Source: Caldisericota bacterium (lineage in GTDB: Bacteria > CG03 > B21-G15). From it: a stretch of 13,066 nucleotides of DNA. A program made the position numbers and the translations under genes. How positions within the stretch are numbered: the stretch's first letter is position 1; each line of letters opens with the position of its first letter. Shown here piece by piece: positions 1-7,157 of this stretch. The stretch spans positions 1 to 13,066 of the forward strand of contig QMOP01000014.1 of the NCBI GenBank assembly GCA_003650255.1, written 5' to 3'. The notes under the pieces are model-generated. The model saw nothing but the letters and a program-made list of their open reading frames with translations, searched no databases and was not told where the DNA came from.

Positions 1-135
1 ATTATTGAAATTGATATCAGAAAAGGAATTATTAAGGCAGAAAAAGAAATATTTAAAATAAAACCATTTCCAGAATTCATGCAGGATATTATAAATAAAG
101 GAGGTCTTCTTCGTTATATAAGGAGGAAGAGGTGA
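1..135 (+). CDS. leuD: 3-isopropylmalate dehydratase small subunit, C-terminal end (partial)
   Basis: Reading frame 1 is open from the window edge to a TGA at 133-135 and gives 44 residues. The tail contains FPEFMQDIINKGGLL, which resembles the usual LeuD ending (PFPEF, then a short helix, then GGL and a basic C terminus). LeuD is the swivelling small subunit that, with LeuC, isomerises 2-isopropylmalate to 3-isopropylmalate in leucine synthesis. The next gene, leuB, catalyses the following step and starts inside this stop codon region (GTGA overlap at 132-135), which supports the call. Only the C terminus is visible, so no active-site residue can be checked. Homoaconitase or citraconate-type small subunits cannot be separated from LeuD on this fragment. 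Confidence 0.75.
   Translation: MIEIDIRKGIIKAEKEIFKIKPFPEFMQDIINKGGLLRYIRRKR
121..126 (+). promoter_or_regulatory. Ribosome binding site deciding the leuB GTG start
   Basis: AGGAGG lies inside the leuD coding end, five bases before the GTG at 132. This spacing supports GTG as the leuB start and implies translational coupling with leuD. Confidence 0.75.
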
Positions 136-1196
136 AAAAATATAATATTGCTGTTATTCCAGGAGATGGGATAGGCCCTGAGGTGATAGAAGCAGGAAGA
201 ATGGTTCTTGATGAGGTAAGTAAAAAGAGAGATTTTAAGATTGAATGGATTGAATATGACCTTGGTGCTAATAGGTATTTAAAAACAGGAGAGATACTTC
301 CTGATTCTGTTTTAGAGGAGTTAAAAAAAGTAGATGCAATTTATCTTGGTGCAATTGGGGATCCAAGAGTTAAACCAGGAATTTTAGAGAAAGGGCTTTT
401 ACTTAAACTAAGATTTTCTCTTGACCAGTATATAAATTTAAGACCAATTGTTTTATATGAAGGTGTTGAGACACCTCTTAAAAATAAGACACATGAGGAT
501 ATTGATTTTGTTGTTGTAAGAGAAAATACAGAAGGGCTTTATCTTGGAATTGGTGGTTTTTTTAAAAAAGGGACAAAAGATGAGGTTGCTATTCAGGAGA
601 TGCTAAACACAAGAAAAGGAGTTGAAAGGGTTATAAGATATGCATTTGAACTTACAAGAAAAAGGAATAAAAAGAAGCGACTTACACTTGTTGACAAGGC
701 AAATGTTTTAACATATGCTCATGACTTGTGGGAGAGAGTTTTCTATGAGGTTGGAGAAGAGTATCCGGATATAGAAAAAGACCATGCTTATGTTGATGCA
801 TGCTGTATGTGGTTTGTTAAGAATCCTGAGTGGTTTGATGTAATTGTTACATGTAATATGTTTGGAGATATAATAACAGATTTGGGAGCAGTTATTCAGG
901 GTGGAATGGGAGTTGCAGCAGGTGGGAATATTAATCCAGAAGGGGTGAGTATGTTTGAGCCAATACATGGTTCTGCTCCGAAATATGCTGGAACTGGAAA
1001 GGCAAATCCAATTGCAACAATACTTGCAGGGAAGATGCTTCTTGATGAGATTGGAGAGGAGGAGGCAGGAAGAGTAGTTGAAGAGGCAGTTAAAAAGGCA
1101 TTAAAAAGTGGAAAAATAAAATCAATGGATGCAGGAAAAATGGGTATCACAACTTTAGAGGTTGGAGAACTAATTTCTTCATTAATAAGTGGATAA
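132..1196 (+). CDS. leuB: 3-isopropylmalate dehydrogenase family (archaeal-type LeuB)
   Basis: This 354-residue protein belongs to the NAD-dependent beta-decarboxylating dehydrogenase family. It would oxidise and decarboxylate 3-isopropylmalate to 2-ketoisocaproate in the cytoplasm. The start is GTG with AGGAGG five bases upstream, overlapping leuD by four bases. Visible motifs are IPGDGIGPE (9-17), two substrate arginines in LRFSLDQYINLRP (R94, R104), RENTEGLYLG (R130, Y137), VDKAN (K189), D222, the metal/substrate aspartates D246 and D250 in NMFGDIITD, and the NAD loop EPIHGSAPKYAGTGKANPIA. The RENTEGLY motif replaces the RELTGG form common in bacterial LeuB and is shared with archaeal LeuB, tartrate, homoisocitrate and isocitrate dehydrogenases. 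Position next to leuD favours leucine synthesis, but substrate is inferred. Length is normal for the family. Confidence 0.85.
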   Translation: MKKYNIAVIPGDGIGPEVIEAGRMVLDEVSKKRDFKIEWIEYDLGANRYLKTGEILPDSVLEELKKVDAIYLGAIGDPRVKPGILEKGLLLKLRFSLDQYINLRPIVLYEGVETPLKNKTHEDIDFVVVRENTEGLYLGIGGFFKKGTKDEVAIQEMLNTRKGVERVIRYAFELTRKRNKKKRLTLVDKANVLTYAHDLWERVFYEVGEEYPDIEKDHAYVDACCMWFVKNPEWFDVIVTCNMFGDIITDLGAVIQGGMGVAAGGNINPEGVSMFEPIHGSAPKYAGTGKANPIATILAGKMLLDEIGEEEAGRVVEEAVKKALKSGKIKSMDAGKMGITTLEVGELISSLISG

Positions 1197-1247
1197 AGTT
1201 ATAAATTGACATGACCCAGTGAAGATTCTTTCCAGGAGGTAATAAAA

Positions 1248-2060
1248 ATGGTTGAAGGATTTATAATAGTATTGTTTGCTTTTTTATGTGAATTGATTGA
1301 TTCATCCTTAGGAATGCTTTATGGGACAATTTTATCACCGGTTCTCATTATTATGGGATATGACCCTCTTGTTGTGGTCCCTTCTATTTTATTTTCACAG
1401 GCAATTGGAGGCATTATAGCATCCATTGGACATCACAGACTTAAAAACGTGGATTTTACCATAAGAGAGGATATAATGAAAAGACTAGCTGATCTGGGTT
1501 ATATAGAAGCGTTTAGAAAAAGCACAACAAGAGATATGAAGGTTGTTTTTGTTATAACATGTTTTGGTATCTTAGCTACTATTATAGGATCATTAATATC
1601 TATAAGTATTTCCAAAGTTGCGTTGAAAACTTATATAGGAGTATTAGTACTTGCTATGGGAGTGATTCTTCTTTTAAGAAGTAGATTTAATTTTTCATGG
1701 AAAAGAGTTTTAGGGATAGGTATCTTAAGTGCTTTTAATAAAGGAATATCCGGTGGCGGATTTGGTCCTGTTGTTACTTCTGGACAGATTATTTCAGGGA
1801 GAGAAAGCAGGGAATCAATTGGTGCAACCACCTTATCCGAAGCACCAATCTGTATTACTGGGTTTTTAACTTACTTAATCAAGAATGGTTTATCAAAGTG
1901 GAATTTAGTTATTTTTCTTACTGCTGGAGCAGTTCTTGGTGCTATAATAGGACCGCATATCACTAAAAAGTTTAAGTCTGAAAAGAAATTAAGGTTATGT
2001 CTGGGAATTTTAGTGACTTTATTGGGAATGTGGACTTTAGTAAAAACATGGTTAATATAG
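1248..2060 (+). CDS. TauE/SafE family membrane transporter
   Basis: This 270-residue, very hydrophobic protein matches the TauE/SafE (PF01925) pattern: two related halves with several membrane helices, and glycine-rich helix starts such as IDSSLGMLYGT near residues 17-27 and ISGGGFGPVV in the second half. Family members are thought to export sulfite, sulfoacetate or other small anions; the substrate here is unknown. A polar stretch of about 30 residues after LKNVDF (roughly residues 68-97) separates the early helices from the later ones and is probably an extramembrane loop. The ATG has AGGAGGT at 1234-1240. Unlike most neighbours, it is separated on both sides (51 and 82 bp), so it may be a separate unit. 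Nothing nearby points to sulfur metabolism. Confidence 0.8.
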   Translation: MVEGFIIVLFAFLCELIDSSLGMLYGTILSPVLIIMGYDPLVVVPSILFSQAIGGIIASIGHHRLKNVDFTIREDIMKRLADLGYIEAFRKSTTRDMKVVFVITCFGILATIIGSLISISISKVALKTYIGVLVLAMGVILLLRSRFNFSWKRVLGIGILSAFNKGISGGGFGPVVTSGQIISGRESRESIGATTLSEAPICITGFLTYLIKNGLSKWNLVIFLTAGAVLGAIIGPHITKKFKSEKKLRLCLGILVTLLGMWTLVKTWLI

Positions 2061-2062
2061 AA

Positions 2063-2091
2063 TTGAAGTAGATGCGATAATGTAGTATAAT
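2063..2091 (+). promoter_or_regulatory. Probable sigma-70-type promoter of htpX and the following operon
   Basis: TTGAAG at 2063-2068 and a perfect TATAAT at 2086-2091 are separated by 17 bp, the optimal spacing for a housekeeping sigma factor. The site lies just after the transporter stop codon and about 52 bp before the htpX ATG, leaving room for a short leader with a GGAGGGGGG ribosome binding site. In AT-rich DNA such matches can arise by chance, but the location in one of the few intergenic gaps supports it. Confidence 0.55.
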
Positions 2092-2142
2092 TTTAAATTG
2101 AGTATTTCATGTTTAGTAAAATATTTTTGAGGAGGGGGGAGT

Positions 2143-2982
2143 ATGAGGTTCAGAACATTCTTACTTATGCTTACAATGACTCTCCTTCTTGTTCTTGTCG
2201 GAAATCTTGTTGCAGGAAAAACAGGTAGTGTTTTTGCATTTTTGATTGCATTCTTTATGAATTTTTTTACTTACTGGTATTCTGATAAGATTGTGCTTTC
2301 TATGTATGGAGCAAAGAGAATTTATGAGGATGATTTTCCTGAAATATATTCAATTGTAAGGGATGTATCAAGAAAAGCAGGAATAAAGATGCCAGATGTC
2401 TATTTGATAGAAGAAGAATCTCCAAATGCTTTTGCTACTGGAAGAGGACCAGAAAAAAGTGCTGTTGCTCTTACAACAGGGATAATTGAGATTCTCAATA
2501 GGGATGAACTTGAAGGAGTAATAGGGCATGAAATATCACATATAAAAAATAGAGACACCTTAATTTCAACAATCGCAGCAACTCTTGCTGGTGCAATAAT
2601 GATGCTTGCATCCATTGCAAGGTGGCTTGCTTTTTTTGGTGGATTTTCAAGAGATGATGAGGATAGAGGTAATATTATTGTTTTCTTAATTATTGCAATT
2701 CTTGCTCCTATTGCAGCAATGCTTATTCAGATGGCAATTTCAAGGCAGAGAGAATATATGGCAGATGAGGGAAGTGCGAAAGTAACAGGAAAACCTCTTT
2801 CACTTGCAAAAGCATTAAGTAAACTGCATGAGAGTTTAAAATATAGAAGGATGCAGGTAAACCATGCAACAGCACATCTTTTTATTGTGAATCCATTAAG
2901 AGGCGACTTTATATCAAACTTATTTTCAACACATCCTCCTGTTGAAAAAAGGATAGAAAGACTTAAAAGTTTAGCATTTTAA
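2143..2982 (+). CDS. htpX: Membrane zinc metalloprotease HtpX
   Basis: HtpX is an inner-membrane M48 protease that degrades damaged or misassembled membrane proteins, with its active site facing the cytoplasm. The 279-residue protein is of normal length. Two hydrophobic segments lie near the N terminus (about residues 5-25 and 28-47). The zinc site is HEISH (H129, E130, H133) with the third ligand E204 in REYMADEGSA. Two further hydrophobic segments (about 145-165 and 178-198) lie between them, as in HtpX. The C terminus contains THPPVEKRIERL, the typical M48 ending. The ATG follows a strong purine-rich ribosome binding site (2130-2139). Its TAA shares a base with the malQ ATG (TAATG). In many bacteria htpX responds to heat or envelope stress; no operator is evident here. 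Confidence 0.93.
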   Translation: MRFRTFLLMLTMTLLLVLVGNLVAGKTGSVFAFLIAFFMNFFTYWYSDKIVLSMYGAKRIYEDDFPEIYSIVRDVSRKAGIKMPDVYLIEEESPNAFATGRGPEKSAVALTTGIIEILNRDELEGVIGHEISHIKNRDTLISTIAATLAGAIMMLASIARWLAFFGGFSRDDEDRGNIIVFLIIAILAPIAAMLIQMAISRQREYMADEGSAKVTGKPLSLAKALSKLHESLKYRRMQVNHATAHLFIVNPLRGDFISNLFSTHPPVEKRIERLKSLAF

Positions 2983-4457
2983 TGAAACTTGAAAGGAGTT
3001 CTGGAATACTTATTCATATATCAGCTCTTCCTTCAAAATATGGAATAGGAGATTTTGGTAGGGATGCTTATAGGTTTGTTGATTTACTTAAAAACACAAA
3101 ACAAAAAATCTGGCAGATTCTTCCTTTAAATCTTCCAACATCAGGTCTTTCTCCATATAATTCTTTAAGTGCTTTTGCCGGAAATCATATGCTGATTAGT
3201 ATTGATAAACTGATTGAGGATGGATTTTTAAAAAAGAGAATAGAAGTTCCAGATTTCAACGAACACTTTGTTGAGGTTGATAGAGTTAAAGATTACAAAG
3301 AGAAAATTCTTGATATTGCCTTTAATACATTTCTTAAGAATGGAAAATTTTATAAAAGTTTTGATAATTTTATAAAAGAAAACTCTTACTGGCTTGATGA
3401 GTTTTCAGTTTATTTTGTTTTAAGAAAAAGATTTAAAAATAGTTCCTGGGTTTTGTGGGATGATAGGTTTAAGAGGAAGGAGCAAAGAGCAATAAAAAAA
3501 TTCAAAAAGGAAAATAAAAGAGAGATTTTGAGGGAGAAGTTTGTTCAGTGGATATTTTTCTCTCAGTATATGAAACTTAAAAATTATGCAAATAAAAATG
3601 GAATAAAGATTATTGGTGATGTTCCAATTTATGTTTCATATGATAGTTGCGATGTCTGGGCTAATAAGGAGAATTTTTTACTTGATAAGAATTTTGTTCC
3701 AAAAGTAATTGCTGGTGTTCCTCCTGATTATTTTTCAAAAAAAGGACAACTCTGGGGTAATCCAATCTACGACTGGAAGAAAATGAGAAAGGATGATTTT
3801 TCATGGTGGAAAAAAAGGATCGGTTTTGCATTTAAACTTTTTGACTATGTGAGAATTGACCATTTTATAGGTTTTGTTCACTACTGGGAAATAAAACATG
3901 GAAGAAAGGATGCAAGAATAGGAAGATGGAGAAAGGGACCTGGTTATGAGTTTTTTGATAGTTTAAAAAGAAGTTTTAGAAAGCTTCCAATAATTGCTGA
4001 GGATCTTGGTATTGTTACTGAGAAGGTGAAAAGATTGAGGGACCATTATGGATTTCCAGGAATGAAGATTTTACAGTTTTTTGAATTAAATAGAGAATAT
4101 TTACCATGTAATTTTGAAACAACAAATTGCATTGTTTATACAGGAACTCACGATAATGATACAATTGTTGGATGGTTCAGGAAAGCACATCCAAGTACAA
4201 GGAAAAAGATTTTAACTTATATAGGAAAGACAAAGGAAGAGATAAACTGGGCATTTATTCGTCTTGCCCATTCATCAATTGCTTCATTTTCAATAATTCC
4301 AATTCAGGATATTATGGGACTTCCTTCAAGTGCAAGATTTAACAATCCAGCAAAAGGGGAGGGAAGGAACTGGAGATGGAGATTTACTTGGAAGATGGTT
4401 AAGAAGAGGGATTTTGATAGATTTAGAATTCTTACAGAGATTTATGAAAGAGATTAA
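2982..4457 (+). CDS. malQ: 4-alpha-glucanotransferase (amylomaltase, GH77)
   Basis: MalQ transfers alpha-1,4-glucan segments between maltodextrins and releases glucose, in the cytoplasm, for maltose or glycogen metabolism. The 491-residue length fits GH77. The N terminus carries RSSGILIHISALPSKYGIGDFG, and the body has WQILPLNL, the catalytic nucleophile D293 in VRIDHFIGF, the acid/base E340 in IAEDLG, and the third acidic residue D391 in YTGTHDNDT. D293 and E340 fall at the same numbers as in the Thermus enzyme. A late region, LPSSARFNNPAKGEGRNWRWR, is also typical. The start overlaps the htpX stop by one base and has only a weak ribosome binding site, so translation is probably coupled. No other glycogen gene is in the window. 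Confidence 0.95.
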   Translation: MKLERSSGILIHISALPSKYGIGDFGRDAYRFVDLLKNTKQKIWQILPLNLPTSGLSPYNSLSAFAGNHMLISIDKLIEDGFLKKRIEVPDFNEHFVEVDRVKDYKEKILDIAFNTFLKNGKFYKSFDNFIKENSYWLDEFSVYFVLRKRFKNSSWVLWDDRFKRKEQRAIKKFKKENKREILREKFVQWIFFSQYMKLKNYANKNGIKIIGDVPIYVSYDSCDVWANKENFLLDKNFVPKVIAGVPPDYFSKKGQLWGNPIYDWKKMRKDDFSWWKKRIGFAFKLFDYVRIDHFIGFVHYWEIKHGRKDARIGRWRKGPGYEFFDSLKRSFRKLPIIAEDLGIVTEKVKRLRDHYGFPGMKILQFFELNREYLPCNFETTNCIVYTGTHDNDTIVGWFRKAHPSTRKKILTYIGKTKEEINWAFIRLAHSSIASFSIIPIQDIMGLPSSARFNNPAKGEGRNWRWRFTWKMVKKRDFDRFRILTEIYERD

Positions 4458-4896
4458 TGTTTTTCTTCTCTCAATGCTTCCAATAAGTGAGTTAAGAGGA
4501 TCAATTCCTTTAGGATTACTTCATTATAAACTTGGAGTATTTGAAACATTTCTTCTTTCTTATATTGGAAACTTAATTCCAGTAATTCCTGTTATGTTTT
4601 TTCTTGAGAAGTTTTCAGAATTTCTTTCAAATAATTTCAATATTTTTAAAAAATTTTTTGACTGGCTATTTGCAAGAACAAGGAGAAGAACAAAGGTTGT
4701 GGAAAAATATGGTCCTGTAGGGCTTATGCTTTTTGTTGCAATTCCACTTCCTTATACAGGTGCATGGACAGGTGCTGTCTGTGCTTTTCTTTTTGGAATT
4801 AAAAAAAGAATTGCTTTCTTTTATATTTCTTTAGGAGTATTTATTGCCGGAATAATTGTTACTTTACTTTCACTTGGAATAATTAAGTTTGTATGA
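4444..4896 (+). CDS. Small membrane protein, COG2426 / putative small multidrug export family
   Basis: This 150-residue protein has about four hydrophobic segments (roughly residues 5-25, 30-55, 88-118 and 122-148). The opening contains ISELRGSIPLG (residues 14-24), a signature of the COG2426/PF06695 family, and a second conserved loop contains IPLPYTGAWTGA (100-111). A basic stretch RTRRRTK (78-84) lies between the halves and is probably cytoplasmic. The family is annotated as putative small multidrug export, but I know of no firm functional proof. The frame is open upstream to 4330, but the ATG at 4444 gives the family N terminus, so I chose it; this overlaps malQ by 14 bp. The stop overlaps the next ATG (ATGA). 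Confidence 0.8.
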   Translation: MKEINVFLLSMLPISELRGSIPLGLLHYKLGVFETFLLSYIGNLIPVIPVMFFLEKFSEFLSNNFNIFKKFFDWLFARTRRRTKVVEKYGPVGLMLFVAIPLPYTGAWTGAVCAFLFGIKKRIAFFYISLGVFIAGIIVTLLSLGIIKFV

Positions 4897-5525
4897 TAAT
4901 TTTTCTTATATCCTTTTTGTTTACATATCCAAGAAAGTTTATTCTGCTTGATGAAGCACTCTCAATAAATGGACCATCAGGTGGAATAATTACTCCTTCA
5001 AGAATTCCACTTGAAAAGGGAAAAGTTGCTTGTGGAATTCACAATTATATGATTAAGTTTGCATATTCTCCAGTTTATGAACTTGAATTTGGATTTTCCT
5101 TTGATTCTAAAGATGTTGCAAGATTTGATAGAGATACATTAAAAAGATTCAATCCATTTCTTAAATATAGAGTTCTTAAAGAGAATCAATTTCCCTTTTC
5201 ACTTTCACTTACATGGATTGCAGGGATGAGAAATTTCTATATAGGTTTTGGAAAATATTTTTATTTTTTGAAAGGTGTGGATATAACAGTTTCAGGTAAG
5301 TTTTATAAGGAAGAGAATTATAAAATGGATTTGGTTCCTACAGTGAAGTTTGTTATTCCTTACGGAATGTTTTTGATTGATTTGAATGATGGCTTTAATT
5401 TTGGATTTAGAATCTTTACTTCACGGTTTACATCCAATTTAAAATTTGATTTATTTATAAAAGATATAAAGAAGGGTTTTGAGATATTTGATTCAATTTT
5501 TGTAGGATTTACCTGGAATGAGTAA
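4893..5525 (+). CDS. Uncharacterised beta-strand-rich protein, possible outer-membrane barrel
   Basis: I do not recognise a precise family for this 210-residue protein. It starts with a short hydrophobic run (MIIFLISFLF) lacking the usual leading basic residues, so a signal peptide is possible but atypical. The rest is rich in aromatic residues and in alternating hydrophobic/polar stretches, for example YELEFGFSFDSKD and FPFSLSLTWIAG, and it ends in FVGFTWNE, as expected for amphipathic strands of a small outer-membrane barrel. The segment PSGGIITPSRIPLEKGKVACGIHNY resembles the start of YjbH-like or porin-like barrel domains (a proline-containing segment, then a glycine-His-aromatic strand), but this is only an impression. 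A stop codon nine bases upstream fixes ATG 4893 as the farthest start. It overlaps both neighbours (4 and 8 bp), so it is probably co-translated with them. Confidence 0.6.
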   Translation: MIIFLISFLFTYPRKFILLDEALSINGPSGGIITPSRIPLEKGKVACGIHNYMIKFAYSPVYELEFGFSFDSKDVARFDRDTLKRFNPFLKYRVLKENQFPFSLSLTWIAGMRNFYIGFGKYFYFLKGVDITVSGKFYKEENYKMDLVPTVKFVIPYGMFLIDLNDGFNFGFRIFTSRFTSNLKFDLFIKDIKKGFEIFDSIFVGFTWNE

Positions 5526-5793
5526 GAGGAGTTTTGAGGCAAAGATTTCAGGAATTGTTCAGGGAGTTGGATTCAGGTGGTATGCATTAAGATATGCAAA
5601 GGCATTTGATATTTCCGGTTTTGTTAAAAATTTACCTGATGGAAGAGTCCTTGTAAGAGCAAAGGGAGATGAAGAGAACCTAAAACAGTTTCTTGATATT
5701 TTGAGAAAAGGTCCTTCTGGAAGTGTTGTTGAGGATGTTGATGTTAAGTGGGATGTTGATGTGGATGATGGAGAGTTTAGAATAGAATTTTAA
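5518..5793 (+). CDS. acyP: Acylphosphatase
   Basis: This 91-residue protein is a complete acylphosphatase, a small cytoplasmic enzyme that hydrolyses carboxyl-phosphate bonds of acyl phosphates such as carbamoyl phosphate and 1,3-bisphosphoglycerate. The active-site loop GIVQGVGFRWY (12-22) supplies the phosphate-binding arginine R20, and GFVKNLPDGRV (34-44) supplies the catalytic asparagine N38. The ATG overlaps the preceding stop by 8 bp; a weak AGGA lies about 9 bases upstream. Its TAA is followed at once by the ATG of the sigma factor gene. The C-terminal part (70-85) has an unusual run of alternating valine and aspartate (VVEDVDVKWDVDVDDG), still compatible with the last strands of the fold. 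Confidence 0.95.
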   Translation: MSKRSFEAKISGIVQGVGFRWYALRYAKAFDISGFVKNLPDGRVLVRAKGDEENLKQFLDILRKGPSGSVVEDVDVKWDVDVDDGEFRIEF

Positions 5794-6633
5794 ATGGAAA
5801 ATTTTGATTCTGTAAAAATCTATCTTAAAGAGATAAGTGAAATTCCTTCTTTAACTGAAGAAGAATTAAAGAAACTTTGGGAAAGAGCAAAGAAAGGAGA
5901 TAAAGAGGCAGAAAAAAAGTTAATTGAAGCAAACTTGCGCCTTGTTGTAAGTATTGCAAAAAGTTACTGGCAAAAGCATCATTTTCTTGATTTTCTTGAT
6001 TTGATTGAAGAAGGAAATTTAGGTCTTATGAGAGCAATTAAAAAGTATGACCCTAAGAAAGGTTATAAGTTTTCAACATATGCTTACTGGTGGATAAAAC
6101 AGTTTATTCAGAGAGCAATAATAAATCAGGCAAAGATGATTTACATTCCTGTTTATACTTATGATGCAATAAAAAGGCTTTTAAAGGTTTCAGAGGAATT
6201 AAAAAGAAAACTTTCAAGGTCTCCAACAATTAAAGAACTTTCAGAATCACTTGATATTTCAATTTCAAGAACAAAGAGATTACTTGAGGATCTTGAAGCA
6301 ATGAGTCCTGTTATATCACTTGAGACACCAATAGATGATGAGGAAACTATCTTTCTAAAGGACCTTGTTAAGGCAAAGGATTTATCAGATCCAGATGTTG
6401 TTGTTTCTCTCATAAAACAGCATGAGGATGTTCAGAAACTTCTTTCTTCACTCAATAACAGGGAAAAGAAGATTATAAAATTGAGATACGGTTTTATTAA
6501 TGGAAAAGAGAGGAGTTTGAGTGAAGTTGCAGAAATTTTGAAGATTTCAAGAGAAAGAGTAAGGCAGCTTGAAAAAAGGGCTCTTGATAAATTAAGAAGA
6601 GCAGCATTAAGAATGAAAATTATAGAGAAATAG
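5794..6633 (+). CDS. RNA polymerase sigma-70 family factor (probably alternative or group 2-like)
   Basis: This 279-residue protein directs RNA polymerase to promoters. It lacks region 1.1 and opens with region 1.2 (DSVKIYLKEISEIPSL). Region 2 includes NLRLVVSIAKSY, DLIEEGNLGLMRAIKKYD and KFSTYAYWWIKQFIQRAI (92-109). Region 3 contains SRSPTIKELSESL, and SLETPIDDEE matches the sigma finger. Region 4.2 is RSLSEVAEILKISRERVRQLEKRAL (240-264), with R253, E254, R257 and Q258 matching -35-reading residues of E. coli sigma-70. The -12-reading T440 is replaced by Q106 while Q437 is kept (Q103), and the extended -10 residues H455 and E458 appear as Tyr and Asp in IPVYTYDA. This suggests an alternative or group 2-like factor, not RpoD. 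The ATG directly follows the acylphosphatase stop and lacks a strong ribosome binding site, so coupling is likely. Confidence 0.9.
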   Translation: MENFDSVKIYLKEISEIPSLTEEELKKLWERAKKGDKEAEKKLIEANLRLVVSIAKSYWQKHHFLDFLDLIEEGNLGLMRAIKKYDPKKGYKFSTYAYWWIKQFIQRAIINQAKMIYIPVYTYDAIKRLLKVSEELKRKLSRSPTIKELSESLDISISRTKRLLEDLEAMSPVISLETPIDDEETIFLKDLVKAKDLSDPDVVVSLIKQHEDVQKLLSSLNNREKKIIKLRYGFINGKERSLSEVAEILKISRERVRQLEKRALDKLRRAALRMKIIEK

Positions 6634-6641
6634 GAGGTGGT

Positions 6642-7157
6642 ATGGAGAATCTGAAGGATTATGTCAGAAGTATTCCTGATTTTCCGAAAAAGGGAATTCT
6701 TTTCAGAGACATAACAACACTTTTAAAAGAGGGAAAGATTTTTAAAAAGGTGATAGACAAACTGGCAAGGTATTACAAGGATAAAGGAATTGAGAGGGTT
6801 GTTGTTATTGAATCAAGAGGATTTGTTATAGGGAGTGCACTTGCCTATAAACTTGGTGCTGGAGTTGTTTTGATAAGGAAGAAAGGAAAACTTCCAGCAA
6901 AGACGGTCTCAATAAAGTATGAACTTGAATATGGTTTTGATACTCTTGAGATGCATTATGATGCTATTGAACCTGGAATGAAGGTTTTGATTGTTGATGA
7001 CCTTTTAGCAACAGGAGGAACAGCAAGAGCAACTTTAAATCTTGTTAAAAAGAGAAAAGGAAAGGTTGTTGGGTTCTGTTTCTTAATTGAACTTACTGAT
7101 TTAAAGGGAAGAAGAAAATTGAAAGGATATGATGTTTATTCACTTATAAAATACTGA
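6642..7157 (+). CDS. apt: Adenine phosphoribosyltransferase
   Basis: Apt converts adenine and PRPP to AMP and pyrophosphate in cytoplasmic purine salvage. The 171-residue length is standard. The N terminus has the typical IPDFPKKGILFRDIT (11-25), followed by VIESRGFVIGSALA, then KLPAKTVSIKYELEYG (the flexible loop region) and the PRPP-binding loop VLIVDDLLATGGTA with D119-D120 and T124-G-G-T127. AGGAGG at 6632-6637 overlaps the stop codon of the sigma factor gene and sits 4 bases before the ATG. The stop shares one base with the lysA ATG (TGATG). All catalytic features look intact. Confidence 0.96.
   Translation: MENLKDYVRSIPDFPKKGILFRDITTLLKEGKIFKKVIDKLARYYKDKGIERVVVIESRGFVIGSALAYKLGAGVVLIRKKGKLPAKTVSIKYELEYGFDTLEMHYDAIEPGMKVLIVDDLLATGGTARATLNLVKKRKGKVVGFCFLIELTDLKGRRKLKGYDVYSLIKY

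Noticed and set aside
1206..1211. Perfect TTGACA hexamer before the TauE/SafE gene
   Set aside because: No acceptable -10 element lies 15-19 bp downstream (the sequence there is TCTTTCCA), so it is not called as a promoter.
4330..4443. N-terminal extension of the COG2426 gene inside malQ
   Set aside because: This stretch reads as charged non-family residues in an alternate frame of malQ; the family N terminus starts at ATG 4444.
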